DNA from: Pycnococcus provasolii
Lineage: Eukaryota > Chlorophyta > Pseudoscourfieldiophyceae > Pseudoscourfieldiales > Pycnococcaceae
NCBI GenBank assembly: GCA_938743325.2
Contig: OW568865.1
Coordinates: forward strand, 434,001 to 498,000
Reading direction: 5' to 3'
DNA length: 64,000 bases
Position numbers and translations under genes: made by a program. The notes beneath the pieces are model-generated. The model saw only the letters and a list, made by a program, of their open reading frames with translations, was not told the DNA's origin and made no database searches. Shown here in pieces: positions 55,057 to 64,000 of the stretch. The stretch's first letter is position 1, and each line of letters starts with the position of its first letter.

Positions 55057-56301
55057 ATGGCGGAACCCAAGCTGCTTCTGCGCAACGACGCGCCGCGACA
55101 CGCACGCAAGGCGCTGTCGGGCTCAGGAACCGAGCGTGCGCGTGCAGACGCATCACTCGCCACCGCACTCACGAAGGCGCTCACAGGTTCCACCATCTAC
55201 CTCCCGTCGTTCTTCACGCCCGCGGAAAGTGCAGCTCTGGTCAAGTGTTTGGCCGACGACGTCGCTCAGGACGACAGCGTGGGTGGCGGCGTCTCGTGGT
55301 CCAAGCATCTCAAGCTTTCCGACCCAAGCCAGCTGCCTACTTTCCGACGCATCGTGCGCGCCATGGCGGAGTACTTTGACGTGGACGTGTTTGCGTTTCG
55401 ATGCAACCTCTATCGAGACGGCAGCGACTGGAAGCCATATCATCGCGACAGTCACGCGTATGGCAACGACGGTGCAAAGGAGGACTTCACCATGGGTGCA
55501 AGTTTTGGCGCGGAGCGCGTTTTAAGTTTCAGGCACGAGGAGACTGGCACGGAGTTTGCGTTCCCGCAGCGCCAGGGTGACGTATTCGCGTTCAGCGACG
55601 ACGCCAACAAGGAGTTCACGCACGGAGTTCCACGCGCCTCATCTGGCGAGCAGGCTTCTGGCTTGCGCTTTAGCATCATCGCGTGGGGTCGAAGGAGGCA
55701 CTTGCACGCGAGGAACGGAGGTTCGGGCGACAAGTACGAGGCATCTTGCCTGCCAACCCCGCTTGCATACGCCGACACGATGGCGCGCGACGGCCCGGAC
55801 GGCACGCGTGCTCTGAGCGCGGGTGAGGCGGAGGCGGAGGCGTCGACGGAGGAGAAGGAGGCGGCATCGGAGAAACCAGCGCTTGCGAACGAGCTCGTGT
55901 TGCCCACCGCGGAGGTGGCGAGTCTGATGCGCAGCACGAGCGCCATGGGCGTCGTCGAGGTTGCGCGCGACGGTGCACTGCCGCAGTGGGATCGAAGGAG
56001 CAGACGCGGCATTGGTGGAGGTGGAGAGCCACGGGTACCCGGTTCCCATCGCAACACCAAGAAGAAGCCTGTAGCTTCTGCTTCTGGTGGACGCGTTCTC
56101 AGCGCAGTAAGGGATCGTGTGGGTTCCGAGACGTTTGCCAACTTGCGCGAAGTCAGCTTAGCATACCAGCGAGGTGCTATGGCGTGCGGCGCGTACGTGA
56201 CAAAGGCGCTTGGCTTGGTTGACGTGAGTACACTGCGCGAGGTGGTTCGTGCACTCCCTGACGACGTGAAGAGACGTGCCGTCGAGAACTTGGTGGCTTG
56301 A
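55057..56301 (+). CDS. AlkB-like 2-oxoglutarate/Fe(II) dioxygenase
   Basis: 414 aa from ATG at 55057. The open frame extends 41 codons upstream, but that part is AT-rich promoter DNA without similarity. The double-stranded beta-helix core spans about 45-215: IYLPSFFTPAESAALV, FRCNLYRDGSDWKPYHRD with iron ligands His129 and Asp131, MGASFGAERVLSFRH, GDVFAFS, the distal His189 in FTHGVPR, and Arg204 in LRFSIIAWG for 2-oxoglutarate. AlkB homologues remove methyl groups from nucleic acids or, in some, proteins; the substrate cannot be deduced. The C-terminal ~200 residues are an Ala/Glu-rich linker and a helical tail (FANLREVSLAYQRGAMACG) unusual for the family. TTGTAA lies about 25 bp after the stop. 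Confidence 0.88.
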   Translation: MAEPKLLLRNDAPRHARKALSGSGTERARADASLATALTKALTGSTIYLPSFFTPAESAALVKCLADDVAQDDSVGGGVSWSKHLKLSDPSQLPTFRRIVRAMAEYFDVDVFAFRCNLYRDGSDWKPYHRDSHAYGNDGAKEDFTMGASFGAERVLSFRHEETGTEFAFPQRQGDVFAFSDDANKEFTHGVPRASSGEQASGLRFSIIAWGRRRHLHARNGGSGDKYEASCLPTPLAYADTMARDGPDGTRALSAGEAEAEASTEEKEAASEKPALANELVLPTAEVASLMRSTSAMGVVEVARDGALPQWDRRSRRGIGGGGEPRVPGSHRNTKKKPVASASGGRVLSAVRDRVGSETFANLREVSLAYQRGAMACGAYVTKALGLVDVSTLREVVRALPDDVKRRAVENLVA

Positions 56302-57334
56302 AAAAACAAAAGTTTTATTTTTTTTTGTAATAGTTGTACAGTAGAGTGAAGTACTTACTTACTAGGGTAGACTACTGAAGTCATCCGTCGCCGAAACACG
56401 CGCATCGGTTTTTTTTTGTTTTTTCGTTGTCACACACACTACACAGTCTGTCCTATCATGAGACGTTTGAACTTGTCACACCTCGCCGATGCAAGATGTG
56501 ATGTGGTTCTACGACGGATCCCGGGTACATCGAAGCAAGAAAGTCCAACAGGTCCGAGGGAGACTTCCTCCGAGTTGACGGTCGGTAGGAAGGCTCTGGC
56601 CGTCGTCGTCGCCAGGTTGTCCCTGACCGTTGCCCTTGCGTAAAGTGACCCTTACATGTCGGAAAGGGTCTCCGAAAAGTCGAGGAAAAAGATAAGGACC
56701 GAACTGCCTTTCCTACCGTTTTTTTCTATTTTTTTGGGGCGTTTTTTATGCACATACCATAGGGTACTCGTCGTCGTCGTCGTCGTCGTGTAGCAGGTGC
56801 CGATCCTCGTCTTCCTTACATGAAAGGCACATTCCCTAGCTAGACTAAAAGCAAACAACCAACGTAGAAGTAAAAAGTACAACCCCAACCTTTCTTGTGG
56901 TTTGCATAGAGAGCCGAGGTGTTTGAACCCACTCGCTCAAAAACCAAAAAAACCAAAAAAAAAAATCCCAAGAAAACAAAAAAAGCTGACACTGATTGAT
57001 CGGTTGCCGCACCACGAGACCCCTCCATTTTTCTATGGCTCAATCAGGTACGGGGAGCACTCGGCAAGTTCCGAGAGCTTTTTTTTCGTCGAATATCCGG
57101 GGAGAACGAACTTGGACGGTCCACCGCTTTTCACGAGCGGAACAAACGCGTTTTCCCATTCCCTTCCCTGGCTGAACTCCATCTCAGCTCACGCGTTTCA
57201 TTCATTCATTCCGCCATACCCCTCCCCCTCTCCGCATTCATCTCTCGCATTCATCTCACCTCCCTCCTCTCCTCTTCATCTTCGTCCTCATTCATCTTCT
57301 TTCATCTTCATCTTCATTGATTCATTGATTTGAT
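56302..57334. other. Intergenic region before the small gene at 57335
   Basis: About 1 kb. It has T-runs, a (GTC)n trinucleotide tract at 56768-56790, and pyrimidine-rich TCATTC/TCATCT repeats at 57200-57330 just before the next ATG. A 75-codon frame at 56416-56643 has no recognisable content. No gene called. Confidence 0.55.
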
Positions 57335-57673
57335 ATGTCTTCGTCTTCGCCTCAGTTTGTGGGATACGCTGACCAGTGGTCCGCGGTCTCTGCCTCCATG
57401 GAGGGGTCGTCTAAGGGGGGGTCGTCCACCCCCGCGTCTCGTCCCTTCCTTGCGTCCTCGACGGCGGCGTCTGCTCGCCTTGCGTCCGTTAAAAACACGG
57501 ATGACGATGCCGAAGAGGAAATGGAGCTCGCATTCATGCAGGTGGGACTTCCCAAGGAGTGTGTCGCGCTCGCGCCTGAGCCCGCGTTTGACACGCTCAT
57601 GAACGACCTCAACATGAAGAAGACGGACAGCCTCAACATGATGGCGACGAACGGTATCGCCATCATCGCCTAG
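57335..57673 (+). CDS. Small hypothetical protein
   Basis: 112 aa from ATG at 57335, preceded by a pyrimidine-rich leader typical of a transcription start region. The first 50 residues are Ser/Ala-rich (SASMEGSSKGGSSTPASRPF). The C-terminal half is better ordered: EEEMELAFMQVGLPKECVAL, then FDTLMNDLNMKKTDSLNMMA and the ending NGIAIIA. I do not recognise it. GC content and codon use resemble neighbouring genes, which supports it being real despite its size. It converges on the BTB gene across an 844-bp gap. Confidence 0.55.
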   Translation: MSSSSPQFVGYADQWSAVSASMEGSSKGGSSTPASRPFLASSTAASARLASVKNTDDDAEEEMELAFMQVGLPKECVALAPEPAFDTLMNDLNMKKTDSLNMMATNGIAIIA

Positions 57674-58517
57674 AGGGGGTACACCCTCCTTCCTGTTGCC
57701 GCCACCCTTTTCACCACCTTCCACCATCTACCACCACCTGACCCACCTTTTCACCAACTACCTCACCATCTTTACCGCTCATTCATTCGCTGTGTTTTCT
57801 TTTTTGGACTGTCTTCTGGACAACAAAGCCTTGACGCTGTTGTCTGTCTTTGGGCCCGTTGCGTGTGTGCACGAACTTCCGTCTTGTGCTATCGGTGTGC
57901 TAACCTCAACCGCCGCAAAGTTCTTCTTATTTTTGATTTTTTTTCCCGTTCATCCTTGGGGGCGAGGATGGGAAAGAAAATTGGGAAGGATTTTGCCGTG
58001 GCTGAGCTAGTGCTCTCGAAGCACGATAGAAGTCGTGTGCACTCGTGATGTGTCCACAAACAACAACAGTTTACTCACTGGCTCTTTTTTTTTTGTGAAT
58101 AAGCTAACATGCGGAATAATACATTTTGGCACGAGAAGAGAAACCGTGCTTTATTTTTCCAAAAAATAAAAAATAAACCTCGTGCATCTGTGTGTGCGTG
58201 TGTGCAAACAACCCTTGTGTATGCTGCCTCTTGACCGCGAACAACCTCATCCTCATTCCCACCTGAACCGCCAGTATTCCATCCTCACCCCACCTGCATC
58301 GATTTCAACGCTTCTTCGTAACGCTGTCATCATCCAGCCACCTCAGCATATCCATTTCCAGCCGCCTCAACATCAACCAACCGTGACCCTTCATTGTAAG
58401 CACATACCTTGCGTTGTAACTTCACGAACACGACTTGCACGTCGTTTTTTTTTTTGGAAATCACATATACTCTTAATATTCGTATGTATCAGTTACTTTT
58501 TGCGTAGTACATCAAGT
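57674..58517. other. Gap between convergent small gene and BTB gene
   Basis: CCACC-rich 3' flank (57700-57770), then mixed sequence with T-runs. Frames of 60-128 codons here have random-looking translations. Nothing supportable. Confidence 0.55.
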
Positions 58518-60071
58518 TTAGTCATCATCACCACCACCTTGATTCAGATGATGATGCGAACGAGGTGAATAACTGGGCGACGCGTTTGGAACAGGCGACA
58601 TTTTGTGACCAGTCAAACGCCGTGCAGCAAGCACGTCCGCGTTGTAGTTGTCGTCTAGCGCATGAATGCATGCGAGTGTCACGTCGCTCACCTCAATCCA
58701 CTGCATCTCCTTTGGCTGTGTCTGTCCACTCCACTCTGCATCACTCGCGCCATCGGCATTCGCTTGCCACATTCTTGGGTTCACGTTCAGAGGAGACCGA
58801 AAGGTCAAAGGCAGACACACGTTGTTGAACAGATAGCCGTAGTTGGCACCTTTGAGAGCCGCGTCGCGCTCACCAATCCAAAGGCGCCCATCCTTGGCGA
58901 AGTACATGTAGAAGGGCGCCGAGATGCCCTCTTCGTTTCGCGACTGCATCTGCTTCCAAATCGGCGCGTGGTTGATGGTGTCGCGCGTGATGCAGTACTT
59001 GCCCTGCACTCTCTCGTTCAAGCTAGATCCGCCAAGCTCCAGCACCAGACACTTGATGAACATCAGCGCGCGCTTCATTGCATTCATGATTTCGCTCTTG
59101 TCGAGAACGTTGCGCTGCACACGCACCGCACGCTTCTGGTCGTACATGGACGTGCTTACATTTCTCTTGTACATTTCCAGGTATGAGCGCAACAGCTCGA
59201 GGCCAACGTCCGTCGCCTCTTGAAACGGAAACATCGCTTCCACGAGGCCGAAATACCGCGCGTCGCTCAAGATATCGTCGCGCTGGCGAGGAGTCAAATC
59301 CTTCACCACCCTGCTCTCCATCTTCAAGTCGAGAATCTCTTCAGGAAACTCCGCACACTCTCTCATGAAAGCTAGGATGGTGCGAAAGCGCTCGCCGTCA
59401 CGGTCGATGAACACGCGCCCGTCCTCGTCCATCGGCACCGCGTCTTGGCCGTTCGCCAGCATGGTCGTGAAGAGGCTGCCAGGCACGGCGAGAAGCGTCG
59501 TCAGCGAGGTTGTGAACTTCACGCCGCCCACATCGAGGGAAATCTTGCCTCTTGCGGCGGCTGATGCCCTCTCCATTGACCTCGTAGACGTGACGCGCTC
59601 ACTGACAACTCTCGCTGCCGCCTCCTCGACGTCTAGTCTCTGCCGCACGACGTCATCCATAATCTCGTTTTTGTACTTCGCGAGCTCGCTTGCCACTTCG
59701 TCTCGCCTTCTGTTTGCTTCCAGCAGAGCATCTGTCTCGATCGTGGACGCACGCGTTGCCGCCACGGATACGACTTTCCTGCACCGCCTTGCCGCATCCT
59801 GCAGGCGTTGCGACGCTTCGTTGAACGCCTTCATAGCCGACTCGAACTCGGCCATCGTCTCGGCGATGGCTTCCGAGACTTCTGAATCACCTGGTGAGGC
59901 GAAGACGACGTCGTCGTCCGCCCGAGCTAGCGCGCCGTTATCATCCTCTCGAGGGGAAGGTCTTTGTGACGACGTTCCTGGCGACAGCACTATGTGCACT
60001 TCTTCCGGCGAGAACGTGTCCCGGAACGCTTCCCGTTCGGGCCTTGCAGCCGACGTTTGGTGCGAACCCAT
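58518..60071 (-). CDS. BTB/POZ (KCTD-type T1) domain protein
   Basis: 517 aa from ATG at 60071. The N-terminal 170 residues contain an acidic stretch and a coiled coil (about 65-165). A KCTD/Kv-channel T1-type BTB domain lies at about 176-270: ISLDVGGVKFTTSLTTLLA, then VFIDRDGERFRTILAFMRE. KCTD-type BTB domains form oligomers and often act as cullin-3 adaptors; CAND1 in this window acts on cullins in general, but no direct link is shown. The C-terminal ~200 residues form a second domain with YCITRDTINHAPIWKQM, PFYMYFAKDGRLWIGE and EMQWIEVSDV. That is a Trp/Gly-rich beta pattern seen in proteins that read an item by its display, but the family is not named by me. It ends in a Ser/His/Asp tail. 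Confidence 0.8.
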   Translation of the reverse strand: MGSHQTSAARPEREAFRDTFSPEEVHIVLSPGTSSQRPSPREDDNGALARADDDVVFASPGDSEVSEAIAETMAEFESAMKAFNEASQRLQDAARRCRKVVSVAATRASTIETDALLEANRRRDEVASELAKYKNEIMDDVVRQRLDVEEAAARVVSERVTSTRSMERASAAARGKISLDVGGVKFTTSLTTLLAVPGSLFTTMLANGQDAVPMDEDGRVFIDRDGERFRTILAFMRECAEFPEEILDLKMESRVVKDLTPRQRDDILSDARYFGLVEAMFPFQEATDVGLELLRSYLEMYKRNVSTSMYDQKRAVRVQRNVLDKSEIMNAMKRALMFIKCLVLELGGSSLNERVQGKYCITRDTINHAPIWKQMQSRNEEGISAPFYMYFAKDGRLWIGERDAALKGANYGYLFNNVCLPLTFRSPLNVNPRMWQANADGASDAEWSGQTQPKEMQWIEVSDVTLACIHALDDNYNADVLAARRLTGHKMSPVPNASPSYSPRSHHHLNQGGGDDD

Positions 60072-61202
60072 GTAAGGTAAATTCCCGCTAAGAATTACCT
60101 GTAGTGCTGGCCTAAAGTGCTAAAGTAAAGTGCAGTTCACGAAAGATGTGCAGTGGCCGACCACAATGACCGATGCCGGACGACAATGATGTTACCAACA
60201 GACCACAGACGACCACAGAGACACACACAGGTACCACACACCTGTACAGCTACAGCCGATGTCGGACAGAGCTCAGATGAAGATGTCAAAAAAACAACAA
60301 GGGGCCCTGCGGCCGGCGGAGAAGAGCTCTTAAGAGCTCGGAGGAGCCGGGAGTTGCGGAGGTGCTGGCCGGAGCTCCGGGAGGGGTGTGGAGTTGAGGT
60401 GTGCAAATGCAAATGCAAATAATAGAACTACCCGGTAGTTATGTAAGGGCCCTTGCACCGGACGTTTGGTATGTAAAGGTTTTTAAGGGAAAATGCAATG
60501 TTGTTTGGTAACACCATCCTTCTTCGTTCTTAGTCTCTATGTAACACCTTCCCTCACCTTGCCTTGCTTGGGGTAATTAACAACGAACAGCTCCCTCCCT
60601 CCCTCCCTCCGGCCAGTCTCCTCCGGCCAGTCTCCTCCGGAAAACCCTCCCGGGATTCTCCAAAGATACCTCATTCTTAGTTCGTACCTTTACCTTTACC
60701 GGATAATTAATAGAGGTGCCTCATCATTATTAGTACTACTGTACGATAGGTTATTAGGTGGCCTCCTCCTTGCATGGACGATGCGCAAGGCCATAACCTT
60801 AGACTAATGGTGTGTGCCGATGATGACCCGTCATCAACGTTCCGAGCCTTTCCCACCTCGACTTTGTGGCGATACTTCACCACAAACCATGATGTCACGT
60901 GAAGGAAACGCTTTTTTTTTTTTTTAATAAAAGGGGGATCATATCCATGAAGGCATAAACCTTTCTTCTTACCTTAAACTAGGAATCCGGTACAGTAAGT
61001 TAACTTAGTCTACTTACATGGTAAAGGTCAGTTCTTTTTCCCGGCCTGGCGACAGGCTGGCGCTAATAATAAACCTGTACGTATGTCGTGGTTCCGCGAC
61101 ATGTGGCGGCCGCGACAGATAGACTACAACACTGTGGTTCGCAACTTCCTTTCAACTTGATTTTGTTTTTTGTTACAACAAGCGCGCACAACAAGCATGA
61201 AT
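60072..61202. other. Tandem intergenic region upstream of the BTB gene
   Basis: 1.13 kb. It has ACCACAGACGACCACAGA-like imperfect repeats (60165-60230), a (CTCC)n run at 60592-60612, TTTACC repeats near 60688-60702, and T/A runs at 60913-60930. No gene or RNA seen. Confidence 0.55.
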
Positions 61203-63167
61203 TTAACGACGATTAGGACTCCTCCCGCGTGAATCGCGAGAGAGACTTGCAAGCACAGATGCACGCGTCACGTTCGCAGATGGCAGCGCATGACGATGCG
61301 ACGATGTCGATGATGACGACGAAGCTTTCGCAGGCTGCGTGGGTGTGAGAGGCGCGGCGGATGCGCGCATCTCCTGACGCCACAGAGGGAGGTCAACGCT
61401 CCTCGGACTGAGCTGACTCTCCGGCGGCAAAGCGAGCGGGTTGGGTAGAGGCGCCAGCCTCTGCGGGCGTTTGGGAGGAGAGTGAGGAGGAGGAGGGGGC
61501 AGCGGTGGTGGCATCGGCCGATAGGGAAGAGGGGGCAGCAGTGGCGCACTAGATGGCGGCGGAGATTGCGGTGGCGATACCAATGGTGGCGATGATGGTG
61601 GTGAGGATGGCGGAGACGGTGAGGATGGTGACCGTAAGTGTGGATGAGCTGGACGCGACCATGTTGGTGGGAGGGTGGAGGGCGGACGAGGCTGAGCCGA
61701 TGGACGGTGGAAGCGAGGTCGCTTCGGAGGCTTAGGTACTTTCCTGTCCTTCTCTGCATCGTTCTGCTTATCCTCATCCTCCTCGTCATCCGTCAGCGGA
61801 GGGCTCGGCGGTGGCGTGAGCCACTCCCCTGTGACTGGATCTTGCCTCAAAGGCGGGGGCGACTTCGGAGCTTTCATCTTCTCCACGGCGCGCGTCACCG
61901 TGATCTGCCACGAGCGTATCGAATGCCATGCACGCCGCACAATCAAGGCTGCTACCAGAATCGCGCAGGACACAGATACTGCAATAACGATCAATGGCGA
62001 ATTTGCTTCGCGCGACTTCGACGTTGCTGGCGTAAAGATTCGTGCCTGTGCCGCGATCCCAAGCGGCGGCAACTGCGGTGGTTGTGGTGGTGACATCAGC
62101 ATATTTTTCTGCGATTCAGCAGGCACGTTCGACCGTTCGGACGTGGAAGGTGGTGTAAATAGGGCGGACATCTTTCCCTCTGGCGGCGGTGTGGGCGGCG
62201 ATCGTGGATTTGGCGGTGGTGGCGAAGCCGGCTCCGCTGGTGGCGGCGCGAACAGTGCAATCGTCTGACCGAAAGTCACGTCCGGGTTGGCAACTGCTGA
62301 CAGTTTCGCAAACTGACTCGGTGCCACGGCGCGCACGTGGCGGAATGGAGACCTGTACACGTGTTCGAACATCTCGCTCGCACCACGAACGCGCACTGCC
62401 ACGGCGGGGAGCGACCCAACGCTGTTCGCCTGCAGGCCCACAGCCAAGTATGCACCTCTCTCTCGTCTTCGACTGGCATCGTCGAGATTAGGCTGGCGAA
62501 CAATGCCGCAGGCAACTGTCACGTTCGCTTCGTCTGTCGTCGACTCTGACGCCTCGGCGTGCGCTTCGCAGCAGGATAACTGCGAAGCACCGTCATCGCA
62601 CAGCTGGTCGAGTGGGACTTCGTTGTGATATTTGTCACGTGCGCGCAGACGAACAGTCACGGGCACGAAGGCAGGAAGAATGGCGGGCATGGCGAGCGTG
62701 CTGGCACTTCCTAGCGGTGCCGCAGGGTGCACATCAGCGCGCACGATAGTCTCGTTCGAGATTAGGTCCCCGTCGGCGTCTGTGATTGCGATACTGTAGA
62801 ATCCCGCGCGCGTGATCACCGCACCTGCACGGTGCGTGTTGTCGCTGAAGTCGAACACGTTGAACGCGTACGTGTGATTCACGCTCGCGTCGCCAACCAT
62901 CGTGACATTCATCCAGAAGTGCGCGTCGGAGTTGGCCACCGCGCGTGACCGCCTCCACGGTGCAGCGCCGTCCAGCCCCGCCGTGCGGCACTGCAGGCGC
63001 CATGGCACCCTCGAACCCGCTGACACGTCGATGAACCGTATGGGAGAGTCCGTGTCGTCGATAAGTCTGCAGACTGGCTCGAGTGTGGAGACTGCAGCAG
63101 TGACAGCTGCCAGCAAGCACAACGCGAGCATCGAAAGGCGCCGTTCCATCATCCGTCTTACCAACAT
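61203..63167 (-). CDS. Type I membrane protein with proline-rich cytosolic tail
   Basis: 654 aa from ATG at 63167 (a longer frame needs TTG). A signal peptide (LSMLALCLLAAVTAAVS) is followed by an extracellular or lumenal part of ~340 residues with Asn-glycosylation sites (NVTM, NHTY, NETI, NVTV), and beta-strand blocks such as AGFYSIAITDADGDLISNET and PVTVRLRARDKYHNEVP, which resemble filamin/Ig-like repeats. Six or more cysteines are present. One membrane helix lies at about 388-408 (SPLIVIAVSVSCAILVAALI). The tail (~245 residues) is Pro/Ser-rich (PPPSPP, PPLPPPPP) with a KD/E-rich patch, suited to bind SH3, WW or profilin-type partners. The family is unknown; it may be an adhesion or cell-surface receptor. 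Confidence 0.68.
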   Translation of the reverse strand: MLVRRMMERRLSMLALCLLAAVTAAVSTLEPVCRLIDDTDSPIRFIDVSAGSRVPWRLQCRTAGLDGAAPWRRSRAVANSDAHFWMNVTMVGDASVNHTYAFNVFDFSDNTHRAGAVITRAGFYSIAITDADGDLISNETIVRADVHPAAPLGSASTLAMPAILPAFVPVTVRLRARDKYHNEVPLDQLCDDGASQLSCCEAHAEASESTTDEANVTVACGIVRQPNLDDASRRRERGAYLAVGLQANSVGSLPAVAVRVRGASEMFEHVYRSPFRHVRAVAPSQFAKLSAVANPDVTFGQTIALFAPPPAEPASPPPPNPRSPPTPPPEGKMSALFTPPSTSERSNVPAESQKNMLMSPPQPPQLPPLGIAAQARIFTPATSKSREANSPLIVIAVSVSCAILVAALIVRRAWHSIRSWQITVTRAVEKMKAPKSPPPLRQDPVTGEWLTPPPSPPLTDDEEDEDKQNDAEKDRKVPKPPKRPRFHRPSAQPRPPSTLPPTWSRPAHPHLRSPSSPSPPSSPPSSPPLVSPPQSPPPSSAPLLPPLPYRPMPPPLPPPPPHSPPKRPQRLAPLPNPLALPPESQLSPRSVDLPLWRQEMRASAAPLTPTQPAKASSSSSTSSHRHALPSANVTRASVLASLSRDSRGRSPNRR

Positions 63168-64000
63168 CCTGGATTCCGAGGAACGGTAAGTTAGTCTATG
63201 GGAAGAGCGAACCACCACCAATCCCAACCACCAGCAAGCCAGGGCGTGAGACGCTTGAGAACCACTTCTTCCAAGAAACCAAAGTCATAAGACACGAAAA
63301 CGGAAGACGGAGATTGATTAACCAGAAGCACAGCCGGCCGCAAAACCCGGCCGCAAGACAACGCACAATAAGACAAGACGCAATTACAAGTCAAGTGTGA
63401 TATTGTGATATTGTTCTTGTTCTTGTGATGTGATGAAGGTGTGTAAGGTGTAATACACAGTGTGTCTTCCCTCTTCGGGAAAGACAACGGGACTGTTGTA
63501 ATGGCCAGGAATGGAAATGGAAATGGCCGGCGACCAGTCTTCATTCACCAGTGCTTGCGTCCACGGCCTGATGCCTGACTTACCCAGTAGTACTATGTAA
63601 AACCACCACGTGTCGCGTTACCAGTCAAGGCGACAAGGCAGGCCAGTCGCAGTCCCATCACTCCCACGGGCAACGAGTCCCTTTATTCGTCCGCGGCGTG
63701 ATTGGGAAGGCAACGAGGTTCTTGCATGGGAAACCTCCCTTTCATCGCTGCCCGCGGGGGGTCTCTTGACCACGTCGATGATCCTACAAAAACAACGGCG
63801 GATCCGCGAGCCGGCGAGCGCCGAGCTTTTGACTGGTTTGGCGATAATCTGCCCCAAAATGCCAGTGTGCAAAAATAAAATAGGGATACATGGCACCATC
63901 CTTTTACCAACTATGTGAATATATTTTCTTACGTTACTTATCGTAGTATGTAGAACGAGTGCTTTGCAATCAACCACCCATCCTCTCCATGCCGTCGCCA
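63168..64000. other. Right-edge region without a supportable gene
   Basis: It has a GTTCTTGT/TGTGAT repeat patch at 63395-63435 and GGAAATGG repeats at 63508-63525. The two largest frames (63610-63918 plus, 63618-63977 minus) overlap antisense and have no recognisable features. A gene may start beyond the edge. Confidence 0.5.

Noticed and set aside
56416-56643. 75-codon frame
   Set aside because: No motif, coding bias or neighbour relationship supports it.
63610-63977. Overlapping sense and antisense frames at the right edge
   Set aside because: They shadow each other and show no recognisable protein features.
1-64000. tRNA, rRNA, CRISPR arrays, insertion sequences and operons
   Set aside because: None was recognised by eye. 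I could not run tRNAscan-SE, Infernal or repeat finders, which would be decisive for small RNA genes.

Overview
This is a nuclear genome window from a small, gene-dense photosynthetic eukaryote, most likely a unicellular green (prasinophyte-type) alga. The evidence: plastid-type acyl carrier protein and acyl-ACP thioesterase genes with transit-peptide-like N-termini, a plastid-type Cpn10, RAP-domain and RlmN-type organelle proteins, and TGTAA (the green-algal poly(A) signal) just after several stop codons. Coding DNA is GC-rich and rich in Ala, Asp and Ser runs, intergenic DNA is more AT-rich, and introns are few and short. Telomere-like arrays inside the window are TTAGGG, not the plant TTTAGGG. 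I cannot fix the species.

Layout: the left edge holds the 3' end of an MCTP-type C2/membrane protein gene, then asparagine synthetase (-), RPA3 (+, one intron recovered here), a small unknown protein (-), CAND1 (+, with telomere repeats inside the reading frame), a METTL21-like methyltransferase (+) and a calpain with GRF zinc finger, ubiquitin-interacting and SUMO-interacting motifs (-). From 14.8 to 25.7 kb come a TPR/GT25 glycosyltransferase (+), a RING E3 (-), a RAP protein (-), the initiator-tRNA ribosyl-phosphate transferase RIT1 (+) and a MYND protein (-). From 26.8 to 38.9 kb come a secreted unknown (+), an RRM protein (-), Cpn10 (+), RlmN (-), a disordered unknown (+), the dynein-assembly factor DNAAF10/WDR92 (-, one intron recovered), acyl-ACP thioesterase (+) and acyl carrier protein (-). 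From 40.3 to 51.8 kb come exportin-7 (+), a small Asf1-like-fold protein (+), an Aha1-domain co-chaperone (-), a prolyl 4-hydroxylase with ShK domain (-), an ER-retained saposin-like protein (+) and a divergent kinesin (-). From 52.9 kb on come a repeat protein with an AT-hook end (+, one intron recovered), an AlkB-like oxygenase (+), a small unknown (+), a BTB/KCTD protein (-) and a proline-rich type I membrane protein (-).

Genes mostly alternate in direction. Convergent pairs end within 40-560 bp of each other (many under 110 bp), while divergent pairs share gaps of about 0.3-1.4 kb. These divergent gaps, and not the convergent ones, carry TTAGGG/CCCTAA arrays and/or an AACCCCGAA motif, which suggests a shared promoter architecture. 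Functionally the window is mixed housekeeping: ubiquitin/SUMO proteostasis (CAND1, RING, calpain-UIM-SIM), Hsp90 co-chaperones, plastid fatty-acid synthesis, nuclear transport, tRNA and rRNA modification, secretory-pathway enzymes and flagellar assembly. The item I find most novel is the GRF-calpain-UIM-SIM protease, whose modules look like those of DNA-repair proteases. No CRISPR, insertion sequence, rRNA or tRNA gene was recognised.
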